DNA of 64,000 bases, from NCBI RefSeq assembly GCF_016086655.4, contig NC_052139.2, forward strand, positions 2,728,001 through 2,792,000, read 5' to 3'. This stretch comes from Lepeophtheirus salmonis (taxonomy: Eukaryota > Arthropoda > Copepoda > Siphonostomatoida > Caligidae). This document shows positions 13,723-25,690 of the stretch, one piece after another; position 1 is the first letter of the stretch; each line of letters begins with the position of its first letter. A program made the translations under genes and the position numbers. The notes below the pieces were generated by a model that saw nothing but the letters and a program-made list of their open reading frames with translations, did no database searches and was not told the origin of the DNA.

Positions 13723-14288
13723 CTATTCAATATGGCCGCCCATGTTCTCCACTACCAACTCCATCCTGGATCCGAACTTGCTGCATGACTTGGCGATGAA
13801 GCTCTGGTCGAGGTTGGCTCAGGCATTCTTGAGGGCAGACTTCAGCTGGTCCTTGGACTTGTATTGGACTTCCGACAGCATCCCCTTTAATTGCCGAAAC
13901 ACTGCAAAGTCAAAACGACAAAAATGACGACATCAGCTGGCTTTTTCTTAAGCTTGCTGAGAAGAATGTGCTTAAGGGCTTGACGAGGGGTTCTCTTGTA
14001 GACCTTAAGGCCAAGATCTTTCTTAACTAGCCGGTCCATCGTCCTTTTGCTGACGTTGAACTCCCTGGAGAGGCCGCTGACAGTGACCTTGCCTCTCTTG
14101 TCCTCGACAGACTTTTTCATGGCAGCAACAATTTCGTCCGACCTTCGAGGCCTTGACATCGCCTCATGAGTCTCTTTGGCTACCACGCTGTAAACTGTGG
14201 TACGGCTGCGGTTCAAAACCTTGACAATTTCAGTGGAAGTTTTTCCCACTGCGGAAAGTTCCAAAATTGCGACTCGACGTCTCTCCAT
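13723..14288 (-). pseudogene. mariner-type transposase, HTH region joined to C terminus (core deleted)
   Basis: From ATG at 14288 the minus strand encodes MERRRVAILELSAVGKTSTE, a first HTH (TEIVKVLNRSRTTVYSVV), then a second HTH-like part (GLSREFNVSKRTMDRLVKK) and YKRTPRQALKHILLSKLKKK. The frame ends at 13887. The region downstream, in another frame, gives RQLKGMLSEVQYKSKDQLKS, a stop in place of the usual Trp, then ANLDQSFIAKSCSK and ending ENMGGHIE at 13723-13725 (TAG). The DDE/D core between HTH and C terminus is missing. The 133-residue HTH frame itself is undamaged. The same family occurs at 62.3-62.8 kb. Confidence 0.82.
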
Positions 14289-14601
14289 ATTATCGGCTGT
14301 TGTTTCACAGTTGCTATTTAGATTTTGCTGGAGTTTTGTTTATTACTAGTCAAGACCCTTGATTCGAGGTATAAACCGGTGTCCACTGTCTCGAGTATGT
14401 GCATGGCGTAAAGTTTAAAGGAGTCTTCAATTTTAGACGCACACACTTGTATAGCGAAAAAAAACAAAATGAGGAAACAAAAACTACGTGATCAATACAA
14501 GTACAAGGTACTTACCGTTGTGCAATATTTTATTTGAACTACGATTGTTGGATAGAACCCAACAACTAACTACTTACTTTCAATTATTCTACTCTTTTAA
14601 C

Positions 14602-15388
14602 TAGTGATGTACCCATGCATCGGAATTGGTAGAAAACAGCTTTTTTGAAGTATTGGATATCGGAATCGGCTCAATATTACCGATCCACTGGTACAGTATA
14701 AAGCAAAAAAAGAGTAGTTTTCTAATTTTTTAAATTAGAGTATTTCGAATGATCAAGCAATAAATGGAGGTGAGGCTCATTGTATAGACTAACCTAGGTT
14801 TTATACTACGGGCGGCTATATGTTGGAGTCCCGGATAAAATCATGTAAGAAGTGCAATAATAATTGACCTTTATATCAAAATTCAGGTCATGACATGTTC
14901 TTGTTCTAAAATACGATTCAGTGTCATATTCGATAATGGAAGTCACATATAGACAGAAATAAAAGTGAATAACCACTGACTAATAACAATATAATATTTC
15001 CTGAATAAATTTGAATTTAGAAATCGTACGCAACTAAAAATTAAAACTTGTGACATCTAAAAATACCACTCTTAATGTGGCTTCTCTCAGACTGACTATC
15101 CTAGCGGAGCAATAATGTACAAAAACAACGACAGGGCTTCCAACATTAGGCCTGTCAAGTCTCACGTGTTTGGGGTGGTATTCACTTATTTTTATCAATG
15201 ATAAACTAATTATAATTATATATTTATGTATTATCTTCCCTTACACTAATCAGTAGAAAGTTAAACAATAAATAAGTACATCATTTTTTTATTTGTTAAC
15301 GTAATTTTTTTATACATAATAAAGAATCGACGTCTATAATCAAGACGTTATCGGAATCGGAATAAAGTATGATATCGGTACATCTCTA
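14602..15388. mobile_element. hAT-like non-autonomous element with 8-bp target duplication
   Basis: The termini are TAGTGATGTACCCATGCATC at the left and GATATCGGTACATCTCTA at the right (inverted, TAGAGATGTACCGATATC). They are flanked by CTTTTAAC (14594-14601) and CTTTTAAT (15389-15396), an 8-bp target duplication with one mismatch, as expected for hAT. No transposase frame is visible in the 787 bp. Confidence 0.75.
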
Positions 15389-15514
15389 CTTTTAATTGAA
15401 TTAAAAAAGTAAAGGTATCATCAAGTGACGTCATTTTTGCAAGACTAATTTGAATAAGTATTTTGAGTTTTTTTTTTTTAAACTCTTTTTGACACTTTTT
15501 GCTCCCCTATAGCC

Positions 15515-15705
15515 GTGATGCCCAACCCCCTCGACTACACCTTTTGGGTGCATGTCGAGAAGAAGGCCTGCTGTGTATGTCATCCAAACACTAAGATCAT
15601 CATAGCCACAGTCGGTCAGGACTGTAACGCCATGACAGACAGGCCTTCCGCCGCCGACTAGAAGCAGTCATTACCGTTAAGTTCTTCTACATTAATGATT
15701 AATAG
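15515..15705 (+). pseudogene. mariner-type transposase C-terminal fragment
   Basis: The translation NPLDYTFWVHVEKKACCVCH, then HPNTKIIIATVGQDCNAMTD and a frameshifted CRAFRRRLEAVI-like end. This is the third catalytic region and C terminus of the mariner subfamily also seen at 46.5 and 47.0 kb (WVHVESKAC). Only about 190 bp remain. Confidence 0.7.
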
Positions 15706-16386
15706 ATCTCTATTTTTAGTAATAATGTTGTTGAAATTCTATAGTTAATTAATAAACTATATATTGTTGAAGTTTAAAAATCAAAGTGTTTAGATATTAA
15801 TGAACCACTCGGTAGACCCATGAATATTTTTCTACAACGTACCTACATAAATGCCTTTGTTTTACACATAGTATGTACCTTAGCAAAAAAATACATATAA
15901 TGAGTGTTTCTTATACAAACATATGTAAGAACGGCTGTATATCAATGGGTGTTTTAATCATTAATCTATTGAAAATAAACCTTCATCATATACTTTGATG
16001 TGCTGATAATAATTATCATTTAAAGGGGGATCCTAAAAAATAAAAATAAAAGCAACTACAGTAGAAGAAAGGAAACAAAGATGAAAGTCATCTCTGAAGT
16101 ATCTAGGCACAACAAATATAACTACAAAGCTGTGGAGGGATAAAAAGACTTTGTTTAACCCTCAAGAAGTAGAATACAAAACATATTGTGTCTATATATG
16201 TATATATAATTAAAAAAAACCTATGAAATAATGAAACAAAATATACAAAGAATACACTTGATAATGACTTTCAAAAAGCTTTTTTTTTTCTCTCATATGT
16301 ATGTACATTATGTAGCATATATACTTATATGAAGGTATATCAGCAACTTTGAAAATCTTATAACGAATATGTGTTCCTACATAAAT

Positions 16387-16560
16387 TATTAGTGTTGAGT
16401 CTGAAAATCCGGGACCAAACTATTTTGGTACTTTTAAGAAGTTCGGTCTGGAGCCGTATTACAAAAAAAAAAAACAACCTCTGGACCGATTCTATTTTTA
16501 ATTCGGAGTTGAATAATTCTATAGAAGGTTTTCTGGTCACATTACAATTGTGATATAATT
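16387..16560. repeat. family B fragment
   Basis: It starts TTAGTGTTGAGTCTGAAAAT and continues CCGGGACCAAACTATTTTGG with GACCGATTCTATTTTTAATT, the alternating 'gaccga/ggtct' texture of family B. The right end is not clear. Confidence 0.45.
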
Positions 16561-17234
16561 TTGATTTATTCTTTGACACACGACTTTTTCTAATGATTAG
16601 TTATGACTTATGATACATTCTGCGATAAAGGAGTAGAATAATTAACTTGTAGATTAATAGGCTTGTAGAAAGGATGTGATTAAATTGTTGGAACTTATTG
16701 TAGGAATCACTAACTTTTCGATGGTTTTGGTCAACTATCTTTTTTGTCTCGTCTACGTCGTCAAAGAATTTATCTTGCTCAGTTTCATCACTAAATGTTT
16801 TTTATCTCTATGGCTTAAACATTTCAGTATTAAAACTAGTTTTCACATTAAATATCTCAATGAATATTGGTCATGATGATCTAGATAATATTTATTGGAC
16901 ATATTTTATTCTTCTTTAGATATGAAGTAATTTTATTATTGATATTTCTAGCTTTGTTCATATGATTTCATTAAAAAATGGCGCGCTTGAAAGGATTAAG
17001 GAGATTTTTTTTGGAAAATGAATAAATATTAATTGTTTTACAACTTTTGCTTACTTTTATTTTTCCAATATATTCCTCTTACGGGTTTCATTATAGGTAG
17101 TACGTTTTTTTCATTTAATTACTATTTTGTAATAAAAATCCATTATTCACAAAATAGGTTTAGAAAAAGTAATTTCGTATTTTTTCCTTTACTTCAATAC
17201 TTTATAAAAAATGTTACAACTCTCCTTTTTAAGT

Positions 17235-17772
17235 TGAGTATGCCCCGTTCTGTTTGATAACTTGTTGCCAACAAGAATCTAACTTCCTAATGCCCTTCTT
17301 GTAGAAGGTCTTGTCCAATTGCCCCAAAACTAGAAAAACCAATTTTCATAGGCCTCTATTGAGGCCAAATTTGTACCCCGAAGTGCGTTGGCCAAAGACA
17401 GAAACCGGTGGTAGTCAGAACTCCCTATCCGAGCTTCCGGAGTTTCTGGAAGTCATCAGACATGTATGCAACCTGTCATTGTCTTGATAAAAGACGATTC
17501 ATCTCCTATTCCACAATGCTGGTTGCTTCTATTCGATCACCAGCTTCTAACGGTAGAGTTCTTCAAAGTATAGGGTAGAATTGAGCGAACGACTGTTGTA
17601 CAGCACAAACTGAAAGAATATCAGTCCGTATACATCGCAAATTTTGTTGATGGCTTTTGACAATTTTTTTCCCATTCAAGTTGAAAAAATTTAAAATATG
17701 GGGAGTTTGTATTGTACACTCACACCTTCGCAACTCCTTATCGAATGATGCCATGATACCAATAATGAACAA
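17235..17772 (-). pseudogene. mariner transposase relic, HTH plus C-terminal parts
   Basis: On the minus strand a frame from 17772 contains GKKIVKSHQQNLRCIRTDIL and SVCAVQQSFAQFYP, resembling the mariner N-terminal pattern (…AEAHRNI..YGTDALS...CQRWFARF). Further downstream, in shifted frames, come KLRKLG, SDYHRFLSLANAL-like and ASIEAYENW-like sequence. The end, RKGIRKLDSCWQQVIKQNGAYST, was read by combining frames near 17230-17300. A shorter copy of the same family is at 26.8 kb. Several stops and an internal deletion make it inactive. Confidence 0.68.
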
Positions 17773-18174
17773 GAATTACTTACCTAGTTAAAAATAAAAA
17801 GGGTGGGAAATACGAAATTACTTTAAATACATTCAAAAAGAATAAAGTGAAACGGAATCAAATACCCGGATTGTTATTGGACTTCTATTAATGTATTGAG
17901 AGTTAATCGATGGATAATTAGAACTAATTGATTAATCAATTACTTCCTTTGGGTATTCAAACTCATTCCGAGGCAAAATATTCAGTGTACATTAAACATT
18001 TATTTGTCTTTTTTTTAAATAGAGTTATTTGTGTAAAAAAACCTAGAATGTCATGTCTGTTCTAGAGTGACATCATTTTGTATACAGTATACATAATATA
18101 TATATTCCTACAAAACATAATTAGTTACTCGTATTCACTACAACAGTTCGTGTGAGTATTGTCATGATGAAATA

Positions 18175-18438
18175 TCAAAGACAAAAACCCTGAGAATCTT
18201 GTATCAAAACGAGGAGTCTTTTCTCACGTGATCTCTTCGTGTGGTCCCTTGAGGGGTTCTCATCATCCAAATTTCCACGTGCTGGTAGAGGCCAGATGGG
18301 GTCATCTCCACATACATATGTACTTATATGTAACCCTAGTACAAGAACCCTCATCGTCATCCTTTTCCCACTACTCGAACGAGTATTAAAGACAATGGTC
18401 GTTGTTGTGTCATTCAAAAGCCTCATGGCATTATACAA
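18175..18438 (-). other. unrecognised 87-codon frame, higher G+C
   Basis: This interval is less AT-rich than its surroundings and stays open on both strands (plus frame 18239-18478). The minus translation includes KRMTMRVLVLGLHISTYVCG and DDPIWPLPARGNLDDENP, which I do not recognise. It could be an exon of an unknown gene, a fragment of a transposon, or chance. No splice context was confirmed. Confidence 0.2.
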
Positions 18439-18583
18439 TACACATAGAATATACAGACATATGCTTGTTTATACTTAATTGCAATGACTATTAAATATTT
18501 ATAAAAGGTAATTTGAATTATAAATATATACATATTATAATGTGTCTAAAGGTATGAATACATATGGAAATACAACATACAAC

Positions 18584-19358
18584 TAGGGTTGGGTTTGGTA
18601 TGAGTCCGTTATATTTTTTAGTGGACCGAACTCATTCGGTCTTTTAAAGGAGCATGCCTGTATTGATTCTAAAAAAACAGCTCTTGATTCGTTTTATTTA
18701 TAATTTGGTCTTGACAGGGGCGTCTGCATTAATTGGGTTTTGATCTGGAAAATCTATACCAGTCGTCTGACACCGTTATATGTTTTGTTGGACCGAATTA
18801 GTTCGGTCTAGTGCAGTACCACAAAAACATCGGTCTAGACTTATTTTATAGATAAATTGTCTATTACACATATATTGTCAACTACAATGACGTCATACGA
18901 AGTTTAAACACAGATAACTCGGATGAACTTTAATCCTGTCGTCTCTTGTGGAATATGGAATTCTAAATTCGTGCATCTCTTTAGATGAATGATTAAGTTA
19001 AAGGTATCTATCTTTGATTCCCTCTAACATAGAAGTTAATTAAATAAGTAAACTAACTAATGTGCAAGGACACGAATTCTTATTACTTATAACTCAACGG
19101 ATTTCCTTCAATAATTGAATGAAAAAATAGATATTTTTTTTGATTTTTTAAAAAAAAGTCAATATTGGTTAATATAGAAAAAAAAAAAAATTGGTCTCTC
19201 ATAATATATTAGACCGAAAAAAATCGGTTCATAGGGTAAAATTGAAAAAATCGGTCCACAGTCTGAGACCGCGGTCTGGAAAGAATAATCGATCTAGAAA
19301 AAATAACTCAAGACCAAACGGGGAAAAAAAATCGGTGCTGGACTGAGTCTCAACACTA
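18584..19358. mobile_element. family B element
   Basis: The left end is TAGGGTTGGGTTTGGTATGA, the right end CTGAGTCTCAACACTA (inverted TAGTGTTGAGACTCAG). The interior is rich in GACCGAA / TTCGGTC motifs. No transposase frame is seen. An 8-bp duplication was looked for and is not evident. Confidence 0.6.
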
Positions 19359-19379
19359 GTCTGCATATATATAAAATTA

Positions 19380-19408
19380 TGATTTCTTTTTTTTTGGAAG
19401 GGAGGGAG

Positions 19409-19443
<35 letters not shown>

Positions 19444-19645
19444 AAGAAAAATACGAGAGTTAAAATATTTTCAAAAAAATTTGAAAAATTTTCAAAATTA
19501 AATTACAAATATTCAATTGTAAAAAAAAATTTCAAAAATCCAATGCTGTTCATAAAAAACTTAATTTTTTAAACGAAGAAATTGGGAAATTAAATTTGTA
19601 ATATGAAATATCAAGTACAGACCCTCCAGTCCGCCCCTGCGGACA
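19380..19645. repeat. family G repeat with a 32-base T run
   Basis: GGAAGGGAGGGAGGG is followed by 32 T (19411-19442), then alternating TTTGAAAAATTTTCAAAA-type sequence, ending CCTCCAGTCCGCCCCTGCGG near 19623-19642. The G-rich termini and AT core recur at 24.8, 41.9, 45.5, 49.2 and 55.3 kb. Confidence 0.55.
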
Positions 19646-20199
19646 CCTCTTCTAGACCCACACTTCTCAACCTTGATGATGGTGTGCCTCCTCAATAACA
19701 GTTGCAATGTTGTAGTGACCTCCATGATAAAATTAGTTTGGTTGATCTTCCTTTACTGTATTTTTGAGCTTAAAACTCTCACATTTTCCTGTTGACAAAA
19801 TCATTTTTTTTTTTGTACACCGTCAGCGTTGTTTTTAAAATACTGGGCGTCCTTGCCTCCAAGATTAGGATGTGTGTCATTGAAATAGTTTTTCATTTTG
19901 TTAGTATTAATCGATTCGCCTTACATAAATTCGTTGCAAATCCATCCCTGTTTCGACTATGAAAGTAAATCTATACTTCAAAAATTCCTAATTATATTGG
20001 CTTATACTTATACTTGTTTCTCGCTTCATCATGAACAATCAGATATTTTATACAATAAATTTAAATTTAGTTGACTATTATATTTAGAAAAATGAGGTAT
20101 TAAAACAAGAACACAAACAAGTACATTTGATATCAAACAATCAACTTCTTAGAAGGCCCTAAGCGACCCCACTTGGGATTGCAACCTACATATTGGGAA

Positions 20200-20474
20200 T
20201 CCCTGGTCTAGACCGATGCCATAGATGAATTGTTTATGACGTCCTGGGTATTTCTAAATTGTGAACATCCACCTACAATATTTCTACAACTCAAAAATTC
20301 GGGTAAGAGAGACAATCAGTCCATAGATAGAGACAGAAAACAACGTCAAAATTTCAAAATGATTACATTTTGTTCTACGGTCTGCATCAAAATATTGGTC
20401 CGTATCAGTCTAGAAAAAAGTCACTTAAGACCAAAATGGAAAAAAAATTGGTCTTGGACCAATTCCTAACACTA
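20200..20474. repeat. family B copy
   Basis: It begins near GGTCTAGACCGATGCC and ends GGACCAATTCCTAACACTA at 20474. The inside carries GGTCTGCATCAAAATATTGG and AAGTCACTTAAGACC as in the 19.2-19.35 kb copy. Confidence 0.5.
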
Positions 20475-20989
20475 ATGGGTACATAAAAAAAGTATTTATT
20501 TGCTGTTTCGAGTTACTTAAGATTCAACATTAACAAAAAAAAACATGCGTGTGTAAGCTACATATATACAATATACATAGGTACATGATCGCATAAAGTC
20601 TCTTCCCCGTTTCATCAATACCAGAACTAGGATGATACACATTGATTTGTATTCGTTGAAAGGATATGAGGAGTCATCCACCAGCATGCTTGTCTGTTTA
20701 AAGGTTGTTAATAATTATATCTAAGTACTTTTCTAACAAGTCTGAAAATTCAGTTATAGATATAACTATTCTATAAACAATATTTCATTAATTTGGTATA
20801 ATGTAATGTACATATGAGTGATTGATTAAATATCTAAAAATGTGGTTAATATAGATGCTAAAATGTTAACAATTTGCAGGTGTAAATACTAGACTTTTGT
20901 TTTTATTTATTTTTGCAATATTTCAATTGTAAATTGAGTTTTGAGCTATTACTTGGAGATCTTAATATTTTCTCCGGTGGCACACACTG

Positions 20990-21180
20990 TCAAAAGTTTA
21001 CCCGATTTTTAGCAACTCCATCCCATACTAGCAACTAACCCCAAAAATGCTGTTCGGACAACTTTGTTGGATTCTGGTCTAAGGGGAAATGGCCACCATT
21101 ATCAACCAATTTGAATACACTGGATTATTATTTTGGGCGACATTGAGAAAAAGGCCTGTAAAAATAGGGCTTGGTTAAAA
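20990..21180 (+). pseudogene. mariner-type transposase catalytic fragment
   Basis: Reading from 21025 gives PSHTSN, a stop, PQKCCSDNFVGFWSKGKWPP and then LSTNLNTLDYYFG. This is the QDGAPSHT...FWSKE.WPP.SPDLNPLDYY block around the second and third catalytic Asp of mariner-type transposases. The last Asp of the SPDLNPLD motif is kept (LDYY) and the first is changed to Asn. About 190 bp remain. Confidence 0.7.
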
Positions 21181-21199
21181 AAAAATGTATATTTCTTCT

Positions 21200-22800
21200 C
21201 TTAGGCATAGGTGTATGGAGCTAATATAACAAAACATCCTGACATCTAAGCTACTTCTTTCTCGAGCATTCTTCAAATTGTGAGAATTACCACGTTATTT
21301 CTAAATTTTTTACACAAGTCATCAAATTTTACTCCACATATAAACTTAAAATGAAACATAGCAACATTCCGTGACAAAAGTAGAAACGTCTTAGCTCTTT
21401 AAGCGTAATTAATACATTCATACATAAACCTCAAATCTAAGTGAATCCCGCGTCATTAATTCATTTCTCTTTGTCTATACCTACATATAATATACGCATT
21501 ATTCCCAAATGACTTCTCCTTTTTGAATAGGTGGGTATGAGTATTTGACATTAAGCGTTCCCTTCTGTTGATACTATCATTATCATCAACGTTCCATGGC
21601 TAATACCCATTTAAAATCCCATGTACTAGTACGAAACAATGTAAAAGACGATCCCGACGACTCATGAAAGGAATGTTGTGAAGAAATGGTCTTCTCCTCT
21701 CTTACCACAAAGCAAGCGTGATCATAACTCATGCATCATTATTATCAACGTCATTAGCTGGCTACATAGGAACACTGAGTAACTTCTGCCATGATTTTAC
21801 AACATTGTATCTCTCTACTCATTCCACAATCCACACAAACAAACAAACGAAGCATTTAGTCGTAATAACATCTTTTTCATTATTATGATCCTATGGACAC
21901 TCAAGGTCAATGGGGTGAGCCTGTATATATGTGGGTATTATCAACATGAGGACTCATTAGTACCAAGGCACAAAAGTCATCATAAATTTGAGCAATGAAT
22001 GACCGCTCAATGAGATTCTCGTGTGGCTCTGTTTTTTCTATACAGTCTATATACATAATTAGACTGTAGCCTAATGAAAAAAGTTCCCCGTTTCGTATAG
22101 CAGGATATTTCTTTTTCATCGAAGAAAGAAAATTGCATTAAATCATTGCAAATAAAGGTCCTTCATGGATTGATGAAATCAACTCTGAAAGTATATTCAA
22201 TAATGTTTATTATACCCTTTGTATGAAAAAATGTGTTTTGAGTAGTAAAAATGAAGAAACTAATGAAGATATTCGGTTTTCGTACTACGCAATGTGTATG
22301 TTCATTTACTTGTGACAAATTTAGGATGAAAGTAATGATAACGTGAGGTAAATTAGAGCAAATTTGTTAAAATATTATTTATAATCTACAATACTTAATT
22401 TATAATAATGGTGAATCTCGATCAAATTCGATAATTATAAAGGAACAGTTTGAAAAAAGTTTTTTTTTTTCGGAAAGTTACCGATGTTTTTAAGAGGATC
22501 GCAAGTTATTTTCTTATTTAGATAAATAATATGGAAAATATCCTGCAATACCAAACTCTGAACTTTTGTAATTTCGGAACACTCTAATTTACATTTATAG
22601 ACTTTAATGTTTATATCATAGAGAAAGAAATATAGAGAGACAAGATATTTCTCTGTATCTTATCAAATACATTCCTCATTGATAATAACTAAAATTTGGA
22701 TCAAGATATTACTCAACTTTCCTTCTCTAAATATTTATTTTCTATAATTTATATATGCTGTGTAATAGCTGAAATTTATTCGTCATAAAATGCTTCATTT
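21200..22800. other. mostly unassigned; small family A fragment at 21.2-21.3 kb
   Basis: A short piece near 21215-21310 (GAGCATTCTTCAAATTGTGA) belongs to family A. The rest, including the less AT-rich 21.5-22.1 kb stretch with a 70-codon minus frame, shows no recognised feature. Confidence 0.4.
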
Positions 22801-22803
22801 AAT

Positions 22804-23357
22804 TACCGGCTGGTCCATTAAAATCTGAAAACTTTGAATTTTAAACTTCACCAAGATATAATTTAATGATTAAATATAGAATTTCAACAAAATTAATATT
22901 AAAAGTGTATGTGCCCCACCTTACCTCTTTTAATCATTAATGTAGCCGCTCTTAGCGGTAGTGATTGCTTCCAGGTAGCAGTGACAGTGTTGGCCCCCGC
23001 TGCGGATACAGTTCTCTGTCATGGCGTCACAGTGCCTACTGATAGAGGCTTTGAGGTCCTCCATGTTTGGATGAAGGACACTACAGGCATTCCCTTAGAC
23101 ATTCACCCATAAGTTATAGTCGAGGAGGTTGGCATCAGGGTTTTAGGGAGGCCAAAGTTATCAAAAAAGAGTTCAAAAGAGTCTTGCAATAGAGGTGATG
23201 GGGTTCTTTCATTCCTGGTGTCAAAAGTGGCCTCTCCAGCCCCACAAAGCTCTTTTCACCCACTTTTTTGATAGCTCTCCAGAAGTATGTTGGGAAACTC
23301 CAAGATCTCTTGCATGGGCCCTCATGGACTATTCAGATTTCATTGGACCACCCGTTA
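22804..23357 (-). mobile_element. mariner-type element, truncated, with TIRs
   Basis: The left end TACCGGCTGGTCCATTAAAA and the right end TTCATTGGACCACCCGTTA are inverted repeats bounded by TA. The minus strand holds a decayed transposase: GLERPLLTPGMK (end of the HTH region, near 23215-23250), then the C terminus, readable as HPNMEDLKAS... and LEAITTAKSGYIND near 22915-23090. It shares termini and C terminus with the 47.0-47.85 kb element. The catalytic core is mostly absent. Confidence 0.75.
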
Positions 23358-23399
23358 CAACATTGGTCATTTTTTAATCACCACTTATTAATTGATATT

Positions 23400-24830
23400 A
23401 TCATTAAATTTAGATTTATTCAAATTACATGGTTATTATGTGTTTAAAGGTAATTTTACTGTAGACATTGGAACTTCATAATGTGCCCTGTAATACTTAT
23501 ATTTGAGTAATTTGTATTAAAATTGTCGAAAAATATCCTATTAATAAATTCATCATCCATATTCAACTATTTCATTACCTATTCTCATCTCAATTACTGT
23601 AAATCCTACTTTTGAAATTGATCATCTTATTTTTTAGTTGCAACTTGTACAGTTTACTTATACAGATTAAAAATTGTACACAACATATTTATATACATTT
23701 TCTGGGTGTGTTGAATTAGAGGTACAATATTTTCATTTCCACAAAACGGATCAGTGTCGGTTTTGGGGTGTGTTTTTTATTTTTTTTTTATTTAATCATT
23801 TTGAAACTAATAAAATTCCTTTCTATTATTAATTTAAATTATTTTGAATTTCTACTGATTGCATCATAAACCAAAGTGATGTTATGTTGAGAAGGGGGGT
23901 TAGAGTTAATAGATTTGCTTAAATTTCCGCAAAAATCACTTATATTGAATGCAATTCTTGATTCTATATAAAAAATGTGATATCATAATAATTGGTACAA
24001 AAAATCTACATGATTTCTACTATTAATTTTAATTTGGATCGATTACGGACGTGAAAAATTGAATAATTAGAGAAAAATGTGCAAAATTTGCAAATTTAAA
24101 AGTTAATTTATTCTCTTCTACATTATTTAATATAAAAATAGGATTCTAGAATAGTTTACTTCTTGTTATAGATTTACGGATAAAGCATTTGACCCATAGC
24201 TTATCAATCGGCCAATTGTTTATTTATTTTGTAGTACATACTAAATACATTAAAAGTTCTTTTGCGGCACTGCCTAAGAGGAAGATGTGTGCCACTACTC
24301 ATGCTTCATGACCCCTAATTTGGGGCTTTCTTTTAAAGAGCATCTTCTTACGTTTGTTACGTTCAGGGTTGTCCAGATAAATTGGGAAAATCTTGAAAGG
24401 CTTATAACGAATGAACTAGATGGGTTAGAACCATATTTTTTATTATTATTTGAAAGCTTCATTTAATGACATTAAAAAATATAATTTTTATTGGCTGTAA
24501 AGATTTAAGTACTTTTATTTTGTTACGGTAGTTTACCATTTTCATCCATTTTAATAAAAATAGGGTGTTTATTCTTATATCACTTCGCTGTTTAAGTACC
24601 AAAGATGGCCGACATCTATAATGCTGATATCATGCGAACGGATATAAAAGGAAATACAAACTTTCGGATCTGCTGTTTCAAAGTGTGAAATTTCTCTTTT
24701 TTCTATCAAGCTCCACATTGAAACAAGGTAACTAAGGTATACTTGGAGGAAGATGTGTGGATAAAAACTTTCTTTCTCCATCCATCAATGTGTATCTGGC
24801 TTTCGAACGTTAAAACCATCTGACCAGTGG
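23400..24830. other. AT-rich, nothing firmly recognised
   Basis: CAGGGTTGTCCAGATAAATT at 24365-24384 resembles the end of a mariner element, but no partner end or transposase was found. A 68-codon minus frame at 24575-24781 is unrecognised. Confidence 0.35.
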
Positions 24831-24839
24831 TAGTCTATG

Positions 24840-25040
24840 CAGGGCCTTCTGCAGGGGGTAGACTGGAAGGCTGTAGTCTCTCCCCCTCTCCCTCGATGGC
24901 TTTTTACTAGAAAATTTAATAAAATTTTCAAACGTTTTTTCCCAAAATTTAATTTTCTTTGAATAACATAAACTTTTTGGAAAAAAATTTCAAAAATTTG
25001 TTATCTGATATATATATATATAATCCTGCAAATGCCCCTG
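24840..25040. mobile_element. family G element
   Basis: The left end CAGGGCCTTCTGCAGGGGG and the right end AATCCTGCAAATGCCCCTG are imperfect inverted repeats. The core is AAATTTTCAAACG/TTTTTTGGAAAAAAATTTC sequence. The copy is about 200 bp and noncoding. Confidence 0.6.
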
Positions 25041-25228
25041 ATGTAATACCTGTTTAAGTATAAAGATTAACTGGTCACAATTTGGGTGGCTCTGTCGAAG
25101 AAGGTTTCTGAAGTATAATCTCCTGAATACATAAATAAAAGGAATCATATTGAAAACGGGATAAAACCAGTAACAGAGATCTGGTTCAAGAGATGGATCA
25201 TATACATGACGCTAGTTGTCTATAATTA

Positions 25229-25690
25229 GTGATGTAAATCGTGTACATTTTCAGCTGGCCATATATATTTTTTTAATCGTTAAACTGAAGAATGAATTTT
25301 CTATTCTTTAGCGGTTGTCCTTACATATTATTTCACTTCTACTAAATTCAATACCTCATTGAACATTCGAGAGTGCTTATAAAAGACAGAGAGTAACCTT
25401 GTAGATTTGTTGCAGAGATTTAGTTCTAAGTACTTGATGGAGTAGAATTGAAGATCGTCATTAAAGTAATTCCTACAAATGTCCTTCTTTTTTTTTTTGC
25501 TTATTTCTCTCCTCCCTGGTCACAGCTGAGTTTAACTGAATGAAACGTCATGACAGCTAAACCCCTCCCTCCCGTCCCGTCCCGTCCCGTCCCCCAAACT
25601 TCTCCAAATTGCAAGGTTTAAAATATAATTTTCCCTTTCTTTTTTTAAAATGCCCAAAATACATACGCTTATCATCACTACTAATGGCTT
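25229..25690. mobile_element. family A element
   Basis: The left end is TAGTGATGTAAATCGTGTAC and the right end CGCTTATCATCACTA. Interior blocks (ATTCGAGAGTGCTTATAAAA, CACAGCTGAGTTTAACTGA) match the 4.5 and 40.7 kb copies. It includes a (CCCGT)n run at about 25569-25593 not found in the other copies. Confidence 0.65.
25569..25595. repeat. (CCCGT)n short tandem repeat
   Basis: About five CCCGT units lie within the family A copy, a locally GC-rich pentanucleotide array in AT-rich DNA. Confidence 0.85.

Noticed and set aside
16676..16876. 66-codon hydrophobic frame as a membrane peptide
   Set aside because: AT-rich DNA yields Leu/Ile/Phe-rich translations by chance; no conserved pattern or splice context was seen.
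18223..18280. Two CACGTG E-boxes as a regulatory module
   Set aside because: CACGTG occurs several other times in the window at about the frequency expected by chance; kept only as part of a low-confidence finding.
24365..24800. Mariner element beginning CAGGGTTGTCCAGATAAATT
   Set aside because: One plausible end only; neither an inverted partner nor transposase sequence could be found nearby.
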